Positions 24,916 through 36,400 of a stretch of 64,000 nucleotides of DNA are shown here, piece by piece (the stretch's first letter is position 1; the number at the start of each line of letters is the position of its first letter). Below the pieces are notes generated by a model. The model was not told where the DNA came from, did not search any database, and was given only the letters and a program-made list of their open reading frames with translations. The stretch is taken from the NCBI RefSeq assembly GCF_028583425.1, contig NC_072796.1:144097464-144161463 (forward strand), in the 5' to 3' direction. The position numbers and the translations under genes are program-made. The stretch is from Eublepharis macularius. Lineage: Eukaryota; Chordata; Lepidosauria; Squamata; Eublepharidae.

Positions 24916-25651
24916 TGAGAGCAGAAGGCATCAGTCCCCGCCAGCTTGGTTCAGATGCCAGCTGTCTTCTATGGATGCCAACAGATCTTCTATGAACTTC
25001 TCTAGAGGCTCTGGTGCCCAAGGAAGGCAAAGTTTTGACTGGGGAGCTGTCTGCAAGGGGAATGCCCTCTGTAGGCAGTCCAAGGCAGAGCCAGCCCAAG
25101 GGCCTAAGGCACTGTACTGGCTCATTTGCCACGTGCGGCAGTACTCCCAGAGCCTCCAGTGAAGCTGGGCAGAATCTGAGGGGCTGGCCCCAGCCCCCCC
25201 CCCCCCCGGGGACAGGCAGCTCCTGTTTGGAAGAACTCTCTCGGCAAGGGGCTGCTAGAGCTCTGGTGCTAGCCGCAGCAGCAGAGCGTGCCCGTGGGCC
25301 TCCTTTCGACCTCACGCAGCAGTCTCATTTGAACGAACTGCATACGTAGCTGCTTGGCAAACATAGCAGCCCAGTTTATACAAGTCCACATGCACGTGTA
25401 AAGCCCCCCCCCCCCACCGGCATTTGAACTGAGGCTTTGTCAGATTTGTCAGGGCTGCACCTACTTCTGTGGGACAGGGCTCAGGCCTACTGCCCCCCCC
25501 GCCCCCCCCCCCCCAAGAGGTTCATTTTGCCCTTTCATTTGCCTCTTTGGCAAAGCACCAGTTTCTGGCGGGCTTGGAAGCACAAGTTGTCTGCTAGATC
25601 TGCTGTTGGTTTGGTTAATTGATTTAATGTCAGGTTTAACTGTAACTTGCA

Positions 25652-26165
25652 TTGAATCACAGAATCATAGTGCCTGGAAGAGGTCTTACAGGCCATCTAG
25701 TCCAACCCCCTGCCCAATGCAGGAACAGCCTAAAGCATCCCCAACAAGGATTCCTCCAGACATCCTTGAAGGCTGCCACTGAGGGGGAACCCACCACGTC
25801 CCCAGGCAGCTGTTTCCACTGCTGAATTACTCTTAATGTGAAGAAGTTTTTTCTAATGTCCAGTCGGTGCCTTCCCTCCTGTAGTTTAAACCTGCTGTTT
25901 AAACAGGTTATCCATGTTAAATTGCATCGTATTCAAATCTGCCTACTTTTCCAGTGTGTTCAGGTCCGGTTGAATTCTATCCCTGTCTTCAAGGGTGTTT
26001 GCCGCTCCTCCCAGTTTGGTGTCATCTGAAGATTACCTGAGGAATCCCTTCACACCCTCGTCCAGGTCATTTAGAAACATACTGAAAAGCCCTGGACCCA
26101 GAACCGAGCCCTGCGGCGTTCCACTGGGCACCTCCCTCCGATCAGACGTGACGCCATTGACAACC
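25652..26165 (-). mobile_element. CR1 LINE 3' region
   Basis: Reversed CR1: aatcatagtgcctggaagag, catctagtccaaccccctgc, gaattactcttaatgtgaag and cgagccctgcggcgttccac are canonical 3' blocks. Confidence 0.85.
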
Positions 26166-26319
26166 ACTCTTTGTTTTTAAAGTTGTAAAGTTGAAAGCAG
26201 ATGTTTTAAAGTTGAAAGCAGATGTATAAAAAGCCGCGTGCCCATACAGCAATAAAGAAATGAATCAATGACGTTACCCTCAGCTGGCATCTATATGTCT
26301 AATTCTGTGCCTAGCCTAT

Positions 26320-26870
26320 GGATGCCAACCTCTGCGGGGCCTGGAGATTTCGTGAAATGACAACTGATCTCCAGAATTCAGAGATCAGTTCCCTGGAGGA
26401 AATGCATGGTTGCCAGGCCCTCTGCCCCAAGCTGGTGCTTCCCAGGGGAGGGCTTCCGGGGCAGCTCGGGTCCTTGCCCGCAACATCATCCCATCACCAG
26501 TGATGTGTTGACATCACTTCTTACACACCTGGAAGTGATATCATAACCTCACCGGGTGAAGCACCAATAGTTGGGCAAAACTCATAGAGCTTTACCCAGA
26601 TACAAGGATGGTTCTGATCCTCCAGCCACATGGTGACGTCACTTCTGGGAGTGACATCTGTGCATTGCTAGCAACATAATTTCATTGCCGGTGAGCAGCC
26701 CCGCCCACTGCAGGTTGCCTTGCAGGATCTGGCAACCCTGGGAAAATGGCAGCTTCAGGGAGCAAACTCTATGGTATACCATAGATTATAGGTGAAATCC
26801 CTCCCCAAATTCCACCCTCTACAATTACTGCCCCCAGGTCTCTGGGAATTTCTCATGTCAGAGTTAGCAA
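26320..26870 (-). mobile_element. gggttgccag-type element split by a nested MITE
   Basis: Outer halves lie at 26320-26407 (ggatgccaacctctgcgggg, caactgatctccag) and 26738-26870 (gaaaatggcagcttca...ctccccaaattccaccctc). Between them sits a second element with termini ggttgccag and ctggcaacc (about 26408-26737). Confidence 0.7.
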
Positions 26871-27047
26871 CGCTAATGTAGACCCAGAGGGAGGATAGAA
26901 AGATCCACATGATGGTGTCCGCGAACCTGGAAGAGCCGCCAGCCTGGCAGAAAACTCTTGATAGATAGACGGGCGGGGGGGGGGTGAGAAGAAAGTAAAA
27001 AAGATAAATAATGTATGAGGAATAAATGGGTCATTTCCTAGAAAAAG

Positions 27048-27500
27048 AGCTGGAGGAACTCATTAGCATAACTCATTAGCATATGCCACGTCCCTTGACA
27101 TCACCGGCAGTGTGTCATTAGCATGCCTGATTTGCATATGCCACACCCCCTGACATCACCTACCCTGGCTGTTTTGGACCCAATCCTGGCCATTCAGGGC
27201 CGAAATTGGGCCTAAAATGGCAAAAAAGGGGCTGAAAATGGCCGAAAAGGCGCCCAAAATGGTCAGAATTGGGCCACTGCTGAGCAGGAGAGTGATCTAC
27301 CACTCATCAGAGACCCGATCCTGGCCATTTGGGGACTATTCTTGGCTGTTTTGGGCCCGATCCTGGCCATTTTGGTCCCAATCCAGGCTGAAATGGGCCC
27401 CAAATGGCAGAAAATCAGGTGGGTGGGGCCACCTGACACGTGACTTCTTTGGAGAACTACCGGAACTGCGTTCCTGCGCATCCCCCCTCAAAATGAGCCC
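27048..27500 (+). mobile_element. Unclassified interspersed repeat with purine-rich core
   Basis: Starts with ggaactcattagcat blocks and catatgccacacccc, contains multiple ggccattttgggcc-like units, and ends at cctcaaaatgagccctg. Both ends resemble sauropsid repeats seen elsewhere; the class is unknown to me. Confidence 0.55.
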
Positions 27501-27544
27501 TGTGAATAAATGAATAAACCCTACCCAGCCTCATGCATGCTGCA

Positions 27545-29461
27545 GGCGATCCTTCTGCCCCACGAAATCTACGCAGATGATTCAGTTCTGTGGTGACTTG
27601 GAGGCCCTTTTCTCGCTGTTTGCGTCTGAAGAAGTCCTTCCCTCAAGCCTTGGAACAGAACGTGGATGGCCAGGCAGCATCTTCACAACGCAACAGTTCA
27701 CAATCGATTGTTGCCCAACTGCCATCTCTACATCCCTCCGACAGTTGTAGCACCAATTGCCACCCACCCAGCACGGCAGGAAGCAGAACTCTCTATGGCT
27801 CCCTCTGAGGGTTACGGGGCCACATTAGATCCCTTTCACCACCACTAAGCCCAAACGGACGTGCTCAGGAATCCTCCCCTCCCTCCGCACATCCTCACCC
27901 GCGCTGAAAGAAACGCTATGAACAGCCTCAGGAATCATCCAGGCAACATGACTAAGGAGCTGACAAAGGAGGCACGGTTGTCATCATGGATAAACCTGAC
28001 CACATCTGAGCGGCTGAAAGACCAATACGGTTTTCTACAAAAGCCTAACCTCAGATCCAACTCAGGAGTATCAAAGAGAATTAAACAGGATTCTAAAGGG
28101 ATCAACCAAACATGTACAGGAACAAATCATAATGAACAAACCACAGGAACTTGGAACAGGCATTTTCTAGCTTCTGTGCAAAGCGCAAGCTTTGCAGCCC
28201 AGGATATCCTGTTGTTTTGGGCATGGGGACCACCACTGTTGGGCCGCCTGGGTACAGAGACTCCATTCTCAGACCATATGCCATCAGTGCCCCCAGTTAC
28301 GTGGGAGACACCACAGGCTTCCTGAGAAAAGTACAGTCGGTTGACAGTCTACCAGGTAACGCTGTTTTGGCTACCAGGATGTATAGAGTCTCTATACAGC
28401 AACACCCCCAGAAAGATGGACTGCCAGCCATTAGGAACACCGTCACTCACAACACCACAGGTGGCCTTGCTACCAAGTTCTGCCAGTTTGCCCTCACCCG
28501 CAACTACTTCAAATTTGGTGAAGATTTATTCCTTCAAATCAACGGCACACTTACGGGCACTCGCATGGCACCGCAGCACGCCAACATTTTCGTGGCTGAC
28601 TTGAAACAACACTTTCTCAGCTCCCACCCGCTAACACCCCTCCTGTACCTGGGATTTATGGGTGACATTTTCCTCATCTGAACATGCGGGGAAGAAGCAC
28701 AGGAGGAATTCCACCGGCCTTCAGCAACTTCCATCGCACTTTCCGCCCGGCCATGGATCAATCCACACAGGAAGTACATTTTCTAGATACCACCGTATAC
28801 ATACATGAGGGACACTTGAGAAACACCTTATACAGGAAACCTACAGGTGGACAATCATGCCCACACACCTCCAGTCACTGTCCGAAGCACACCGAACGAT
28901 CCACCATCTGCAGCCGAGCTCTACCCCACAGTCGTATCTGTTCCAGCCCCACTGAGAGAGATTTTCATCTGCAGGATCTACAACAAACATGTTTGGGACG
29001 GTAATACCTGCCTGACGTAGTAAGGAAACGGATCAACAAAGCCAGAAGAACACCAAGGGATAACCTGCTTGAGACAGGCCCAGCTGAAACAACAGCAGGA
29101 TGCCGCCGGTGGTCTCACACGGCTGCCAGCGTCACCCAGTTCAACGCCTCCTCATCGACTGTGCTGGACAACAATACTCTTCTTGCACAAGCGTTGGGAG
29201 GCTGCTGTAGCACAGCGGTCGAGTGGCTGGGCTGCACGTCAGCAGTTTGGAGGGACAGGTCAGTGCCTGTGCAAAAGAACAAACGGACCTGCACCTGACA
29301 TTAGACATCACAACACCCCCAAACCAGTAGGAGAACGTTTTACTCCTCCAGAACATCTCATTGCTTGCTTAACAGTGGCTGCCTTCAAACAGAGAAACTT
29401 CAGTGGGAGATTACAAGGTGAAATTGCTGCACCTGCGTCCATTTACTGGTTCAGAACAATA

Positions 29462-29494
<33 letters not shown>

Positions 29495-29725
29495 CGCAGG
29501 GGTGGGGAGCTGAACAGAGACTTTGGATCCTTATCTCACGACAGATGATAATTTCTGCTCCTATCTTTGCATCCGGATTCCCTTCCTCACGCCTTCTTGC
29601 TGGGATATAAAGGCACAGGGATCTCCATTTCTACTCCTATTTGAATAAGGGAGCTTGGAATCCCTCAAAAGTTTCCACCCTGAAAATCTTGCTGCTCTCT
29701 AAGGCGCCACTGGACTTCCTTAGCG
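27545..29725 (+). mobile_element. Penelope-like retroelement, inactive
   Basis: A degraded frame at 28151-28681 encodes a Penelope RT: DTTGFLRKVQSVDSLPGNAV, TKFCQFALTRNYFKFGEDLF, LQINGTLTGTRMAPQHANIF and LYLGFMGDIFLI. The last is the FxDD-type catalytic box with the first Asp replaced by Gly. The next piece (28684-29004) continues with HRTFRPAMDQSTQEVHFLDT. Frameshifts, stops and a (CA)n tract at 29460-29493 interrupt it. The 3' terminus (gcgccactggacttcct) is near 29725. Confidence 0.88.
29460..29493. repeat. (CA)n microsatellite
   Basis: A pure acacac run within the Penelope remnant. Confidence 0.95.
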
Positions 29726-31533
29726 GGACATTCCTTGCAAAGCTCCAATGGCTGCAAGACGAGCAGAGTCACCTTTCACAAGAAACCCTCTTGGGCATCA
29801 TTCTTTCTCAGCCCAATCTACATTGCAGGGTTGTTGTGAAAATAGCACGGTGGAGGGGAAAGCCACGAGCACTGGCAAGTCTAACTTTATTGGTTTCAGT
29901 TTCCTGACAGGAAATGAGTGGGAGGGGGAGAAAGCAGGACTGAGCAGGGCAGCGCTGGGGGGGGGGAGGCAGTTTCTCTATGAGTCTGTGCGAGAACGAC
30001 AGTCCGGCCGTGGGCCAACCTCCCAGGCCGCTCTCCCGGCCTGGCTGGCTTTGCAGAGGCGCCACGCGCTTGCCTTATCGATCGTCTGAGGGGCTCAGAG
30101 CCCAGCTTCGACCAGCCTCCCCAAGGGGCTGCCGCCGTCACGTTCGCATCCGGCTGCACTGATGTTGGCAACAGGGCCGCCCAGTGCTGCTGACGGCAAG
30201 AAGCCCTTGCAACTGGGCCAAAAGAAGCTCTTGGGGGCAGCCTGTCTCCCTCTCCCTAGCCACTCGGGAGGCCGGGGAGGTCTGGCAGCCCTCAGTGGAA
30301 GCAGGGCTCTGCCTCTGCCGCCTCCTCCTTCGCCTCCCCCCCCCCCCATTGGGATAGCTGGGCTTCCTGGCAGGGCAGCAAGGGCACCAGAGGTCTTCCT
30401 CTCTGTCCCTTGCTAGAGTTCTCCAAAGGAGAGCCCTCACTTGCCTGGCCCAGGAGCCAAGCCCTGCCAAGGCCGCCTGGCTGGGAGGAGGTGCCTGGGG
30501 GAGGCCGGGGTCACTGAGCATCCCCAGGGTTGGTGGGGGGCTCCAGGTGTGCCCCCCCCGGAGGAGGTCCTGGAGGCATTCTGGTGGGAAAGTTGTGCCT
30601 GCAGAGGGTGGAGCGCCGGCGGCAGAGGCACTGTTCCCCCTCCCCCTCTCCCAGGATGGTTGTCCGCCCTGTTGTGTTTCCCCAGTAACGGCAATTGTGT
30701 TATCGTGAGCAAAGAGTTAATGTGTGCAGGCTTATTGTATTAGCCTGAGTGTGCTGAGGGGGTCAGCGGGGCAGAGGGGGGCAGGGAGGGGGAGGGTCTT
30801 TGCTGGCTGCAGGCAGGCGCAGAGGCCCGACTTGCTCCCCCCCAGGGCAGCCCTGCTGCTGCTGGGCCCGGGATCCACAGGGGCTCCCCACAGAACCAGC
30901 CCAGAGGGAAGCCCGGAAGCGCTGCAGGTGGGGCTGCCTCTGTGAGCACACCCCCCACCCCTCCTGAGACCCATGTGCCTGGCAGGCAGTGACAAGTGGG
31001 AGCATCCGAAGAGACCCGGCAAGCCAGCTGAGCCCCTCCTGGGCACTGGCCACGGGTGCCCCCTCCAAAGCCACCCCTGAGCAGGAGAGGGAAGCCAGTC
31101 GAGGCTTGGGGGGGGGGGGAAAGCACCGAAGCTTCTCCTTGCGCAGCCAGACCTCTGCTCCCGGGACTCCAGCCAAAGGCACCCGCCTGGCCCGGCTCTC
31201 AGGAACGGGCTGGCCCCTGAAAAGAGAGCAGGCCGCTGAGCTCAGCCCCCGCGTGGATCTCCTGCCAGCCGCAGCCTCTGCACGAATGGAGCTCCCCTGC
31301 TGCAGCCTGAAGGTAACAATCCTGCCCTCCCAGGAAGGGAGTGGAGAAGGGGCAGGCCTCACTCCCTTAGCCATCACTGAACCCCCGGGCTGAACTTGGG
31401 GGGCCAGGGCTGGACTCGCAGACCGGCCCACAACAGAGGCAAAGGCCATCCCTTGGAGTCCAGGTGGGCATGCTCAGGGGGCGTGGGGCAGCGCACACGG
31501 GCTGGCCTGTCGAGCACCTGCAAGCCAGAACTA

Positions 31534-31551
31534 CAGTGTGTGTGTGTGTGT
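31534..31551. repeat. (GT)n microsatellite
   Basis: A short gtgtgt run followed by a G-tract. Confidence 0.85.
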
Positions 31552-32384
31552 GGGGGGGATGAGGCAGTGAGGGCGGGCGGGCATGCCAGGCAGTGGCGGG
31601 GCAGGGGGGATACTGGGGGGCGGGGGGGAGTTTGGCACAAGAGAGCTCCTCAGTGCAGGTTAGTGTCTGTGGACGGGGTGGCTCTTTCACGGATGCCCTG
31701 ACTGGATGCGGCTGAGCGGCTCATCTGGGCCAGAGCTGCCGCCTCCTTCGGCTGGGGCTCCAGGAACGGACAGATGGCTTCTTTTTCTGGTCCGCAGCTT
31801 CCTCAGGAGTTAATCTGATGGCACAATGTGATGGCCGTTGGGAGCAGCTGTCTGGCCTGCTTCCCCTTGCCGCTATGTGTGGTCTGGGATGTCTGGGGGG
31901 GGGGAGAGAGAGGGCAGGCCTATGCCCACAGTGGGTCTGGGAGAGCTCGCGCACCAAGGAGTGGAGGCTGCGCCCCACTCCTGCCCTGGCCGGCCTCCCA
32001 CGAAGCTGCCCCCCTTCCTTTGAACTTGGACAGGCAGGCCGTGTCCAGGCCTCGCCTACTTGGTCAGTGCCAGCAAAGCCACATCTCCGGCCACCAGGCG
32101 GACAGGGGCCGGTCGGTCATTTCTCCCCTGGCCTCGGCATTCCAGCCTTCTCTTCCTGCTGAGATACCGGCGGTGTCTCTCTCATGAAACTATACAAATA
32201 TCTAATGCCAAAATCTAAAGGGCGCTTTCTGGCCTGCGGGGATTAGAGAAGTGTGTGTTTGCAACGAAACTGCAAAGGGACGGGTGGGAAAGGTCGGCTT
32301 GTTTTGAGAGCTCCGCTGGCGAGCGGGGCCATTTCCACAGTCCAGCACTGCAGGGCAGGACAGCCCTCCCGCTGTTAGTCTTGG

Positions 32385-32815
32385 TTTATTTATTATTATT
32401 ATTTTTTCCACATTTCTATTCTGCCCTCCCTGCGAGTGGGCTCAGGGCGGATCACAACCCATTAAAATACAATAAAATTCATTTCCATAAAACATTTTAA
32501 AACATCATTAAAATAAAAACATATTTCGAATGATGCAGTCAGCCTTACAAACTAAAACAGGATGGTGGACAGCCTTCGCAGGGAGGGTTAGATTTTATAC
32601 AATCCTTGTTGTTTCAGGCGGGCGGAGGCCCAGACCTCAGCCATGTGCCTCTGTCTTACAGGCCCAGCGAAAAGATAGTAGGTCTTGCCGGGCCCTGGTC
32701 TCAGCAGACAGAGCGTTCTACCAGGTGGGAGCCAGGACCGAGAAGGCCCTGGCTCTGGTCGAGGCTAAGCGGGCCTCCTTGGGGCCAGGGACCTCAGTGG
32801 CCTGAGGGCTTTTCT
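32385..32815 (-). mobile_element. LINE 3' UTR, same family as 530-1880
   Basis: catttctattctgccctccc, ctgtcttacaggcccagcga and ctggctctggtcgaggctaa recur nearly unchanged at 540-900. It ends about 130 bases before the alternative start codon. Confidence 0.8.
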
Positions 32816-32947
32816 TTTCCGTGTGTTGGTCTGGGCTCCCCTCTCTGGGGACAGGTAATGTGGCCGCTGCTCCTCTGTTTCAGGCAGGGATCCTCTGAGC
32901 CCCAAGCCCTCCTCTGCCCTCTGCCAAGCTGGTCTCCACTGCTGGCC

Positions 32948-33472
32948 ATGGGCAGCTCAGGGAGCAGGCCCAGCTGCCTGGGAGTTAAAAGCCAGAAATC
33001 AGAGGACTTCCTGAAAGACTCGTACCTCAAAGACTTGGGCCTGGATCCTGGGCCCTCCTCAGGGAGGAACAATGCGGAAGGCCACGCGGGCCCCCCGGAA
33101 AAGTCTCCCCTCAGCCCGATGGTGATAGAGAACGGCTGGCCGGGGGGAGCCCAGCAGGGCAGCCCCCTCCCAAAGCTGAACAACCGGGACGTCCAAGTGC
33201 AGAACCGGAGCGTGAGCTGCAACCCCCTGAAGGCCCACCTGGAGGCAGCGGGGGCAGCCTGGAGCCCCCCCAGGGGCCTGCTCCAGAGGAGGGGCGCAGG
33301 AAGCGGTTGGACCTGGAAGCCCCTGGAGGTGACGGAGGTGACGGAGACGACGGAGACGATTGTGACGGAGATCGTGGAGGTGACCGAGTACCCTGGCGGG
33401 GACAGAAGCCAAGAGCCTGTGGTCACCAGGACGGTGAAGGTGCTGACGGAGTGTGCAGGATCCCTGCCCGAG
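32948..33472 (+). CDS. Alternative first coding exon: acylation-type N-terminus plus VTE-rich segment
   Basis: The exon encodes 175 residues. The ATG at 32948 sits in a strong Kozak context (gccATGG). The frame is open further upstream, but that stretch is a LINE 3' UTR and lacks a comparable start. The protein begins [12 protein letters not shown]: Gly2 and Ser6 fit N-myristoylation and Cys10 is a possible palmitoylation site. Human MACF1 has, from memory, an alternative start MGKPLSRPDCL, which shares the M-G-x3-S-R-P-x-C-L pattern. A Ser/Pro-rich disordered region follows, then a Thr/Glu/Val run around [14 protein letters not shown] and [12 protein letters not shown]. The exon ends at GAG|gttaat, a weak donor in phase 0, matching the phase-0 start at 34217. 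An acceptor-like cag at 32881-32883 could instead make this an internal exon. Confidence 0.75.
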
Positions 33473-36400
33473 GTTAATACGGGGCGGTTGGGAGCAAGGG
33501 CAGAGGGGGGCCTGGAGCCTCGCCTTGCTGAGCCCTCCTCCTTTGCACCCCTCCTCCTCGGGCCAGCGCTCTGGCGGAGCGCTGCAGGAACGTCGTAGCG
33601 AAGGGAGAGGCCTGTGAGCCAGGTGACTGTAAGAATTACTGAGCATTCGGGGAAGGCGCTCCAGAAAAGCACAGCCAGGACTGCTTTCAGTTGCGGGAGG
33701 CTCCTGGCTCCAGGGCATCTCCCGTCCCTGCCTCAGCTACCTTTGCATGTGGCTCGATGCCCGATCTTGGTGGGAAGGCTCACCCGAGGAACTACCCAGA
33801 GAATCGGGGCCGGACCAGCTCTTTCCAGATACCTTGAACTGTGGCACGCCAACTGCAAGAGACCCCTCCCTGGCCTCCTGCCGCCAACGCCTATCCCGAC
33901 CCACGACAGCTCCACCGGGCTCTGCCATCTTGGGCGGGGGCGGGGGGCAGGGGGGGGGAGGCAAGCAGCAGCCCTTCTTTCCTCCCACCCGAGGAGCTGC
34001 TCCTGGGCAAAGCGCTTCCTTTCCAGCCTCGTGGGCTTGGTTTCCCTCAGGCGCTGCAAGTCAAGCAGTGGTCTGAGAGGAAAGCTGGTGTTGGGGAGGT
34101 TGCTCAGGGGGGTTGGGCTGGGCCTGCCTCAGGCCAGAAGGCATGGCCCACTGGCCCATGTGCCCCTGCTGGACTGCTGGCCCAGGGTTAGGGCTTGTCC
34201 TCTTTCCCCCCCACAGGCAGTGGCCTTCCTCGGAGACCTGCGGAGCGCCGAGCAAACCCAGGAAAATGTCGGGAAGCTGCTCAGCTGGGTCAGGGACATG
34301 GAAGACCTTGTGGCCAACCAGAAAGCCCCGTCTTCAGAAGCCAAGGTGGTGAAGGCCCAGCTGCAGGAGCAAAAGGTGAGCCAAGCCCCGCAAGGCCGCC
34401 GCAGCCGGGCTTTTGTTCTCAGAGACCCCCAGGCCTCGGGCTTTAGTCAGAAGAGGAGCCTCCCCTGGCTGGAGGCCCGGAATCTGGGATCACAGGCCGG
34501 CTACACCCAGAAAGACCAGGCATGCTTCTTGGAAATGGGCTGGGGGGGGCCCACCTCGTTCGCAGCCAGCACACTCACTTCCATGAATTCATGCTGATGC
34601 CTGAGGAAGCGGGTGGGGGGGGCTGCCTGTGTTCCTGGACGCTTGCAAGGGAACGGGCTTTGCTCTGCATCCTCTTCCCCAGCAGAATCTTTGAACCTTT
34701 TGCACTCAGTGCCCACTTTAGCCTCCCCCTGCTCATCTCCTGGCAACGGTACAGGAGGAAAGATACCCATGGCGGACTTTGGGCCGTCTTTCCGTTTTCT
34801 TGTTGCAAGCATTAAAACCACGGTTCAGAGAATGGTATGGAGAGTCTGTTAGTGTTAGGTGGGTAGCCGTGTTGGTCTGCAGACCCGAAGGAGGGAGCTC
34901 TGTCTCTTGACATTTGACACCCTGGAAATCTTGTGGGTCTCATCTTACTAATTGGTGGTGGTGGTGGGCCATGGCCCTTGCTTACCTGCCCAGGGGAAGG
35001 CCGACCGCCACCTCGGGGTCATGAAGCCGTTTTCCTCAGGCCAGTTTGGCTGGGGATCCTGGCGGTGTTTCGCCATCTTCTGGGCATGGAGCAGGGGTTG
35101 TTGGGAGTGGGGGGGGGAGGGGAGGTAGTTGTGAATTTCCTGCATTGTGCAGGGGGTTGGACTAGATGACCCCGGAGGTCCCGCCCCTCTGATCCTATGA
35201 CTTTGCCTCCCTTTTTTGACTGAGTCAGGTCAAGCAGTGGGTGTCCTTAAGCGATGCCTGTAGGCAGAAAAGGGCTGGATGAGCCTGGCACAGGCTGCGG
35301 CTCAGTGGGGAGCTGGCTGACACCCAAGCTGAGACGCTGCCTGCTCAGGACGGAGCTTTGCGGGCTGGCGGTCTTTGAGAGCTGCGTCTTCAGATCTGAA
35401 CATCCGTCTCTAGTGTGGATAGCAGCACCTTCGATCAGCTTTGGTTGATCCCATCCTTGGAAGTGGCCCTGGCCTCCCTGGCCCAGGCACTAGCAGCAGT
35501 CAAGGTGAGATGGCTGCAAGGCACTCTGTGTGGGCGGCAGAGCTTTGGAAGGCAGTCCGGAAACAACAGCAGGTCCCGAAGGAGGCCGTGAGGCTAGACA
35601 CTGGGTGACACCTGAGCCTTCCTTGGTTGTCTGCACGTTTCTGAGCCCGGCTGCAGGCGCTGGTTCTTCCGTGCAAAGGCCCGAATGGGCTGGGACCAGC
35701 ATATCTGCATGGCCCCCCCCTCCTGCTCCTGCAAATGTCAGCCTGGGCGCTGAGCCCTTCCTCTCAGGGCCTCTTGACATGCAACAAAGCCCTCGGCAGG
35801 AGGACTTTGCATCAGGCATTCGGAGGGAGTTTGGTGCCTTCCAGCCCTGCGTGAGCCCTTTGCCCCTTGGGCAGAAATGGTGGCTCCCTCCACACTGTTT
35901 TCTGCCCCGTGGAGCCACTACCGGCAGCATTGTGAAACTGACACGCACCCCTTGTAAGTAAGGCGATTTTGCAAGGGAAATAGGCCCTTTTCACGCTACT
36001 TGCTTGCTTCCGAAACTTCGTGAAATGTAGGGCAAAACCCGCGGAAGACAGCGTCTTCTCGCAAGAGTTTTGTGCAACATCGCGCAAAATTTGCGCGAGA
36101 AGACGCTATCTTCCGCGGTTTTTGCGCTACATTTCGCGATGTTTCAGAAGCAAGTAAGTAGTGTGAAAAGGGCCATAGCCAGCTTATAGGGAAGCCAGCC
36201 GTTCTTTCTGGAAAGCCTTGAACTTGAAAGAGCAGAATAGAAATATTTTAAATGTATAACTATTACACTTCCCAGGGGAACAGGCAAGGGGTGAAGCAGC
36301 ATTTTAGCAGAAATTCCCAAGCCAGCGGTGGTGCTCCTAGCCAGAGGCTTCTGGGAGGCAAGCGCCAGGTTCGCTCTGGTGCTCTCTCCACTATGCCCAG

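Larger units (their letters stand above)
20943..32947. other. Region between exon B and the alternative first exon
   Basis: 20943-21382, 21641-23039, 23229-23739, 24481-25651 and 29726-32384 are mostly unique and GC-rich. 23740-24480 is strikingly AT-rich with no identifiable element. 30983-31311 has an open frame with a cag acceptor and AAG|gtaaca donor but no recognised homology. 29800-29880 resembles a SINE tail. Confidence 0.55.

Noticed and set aside
32794..33672. Minus-strand frame opposite the first exon
   Set aside because: It shadows the exon; the plus strand has the Kozak start, phase-matched donor and family resemblance.
35414..35504. Possible extra exon ([18 protein letters not shown] before gtgaga)
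   Set aside because: The helix-like text and donor are attractive, but either acceptor gives a phase that breaks the join to exon 3, and MACF1/DST have no exon here.
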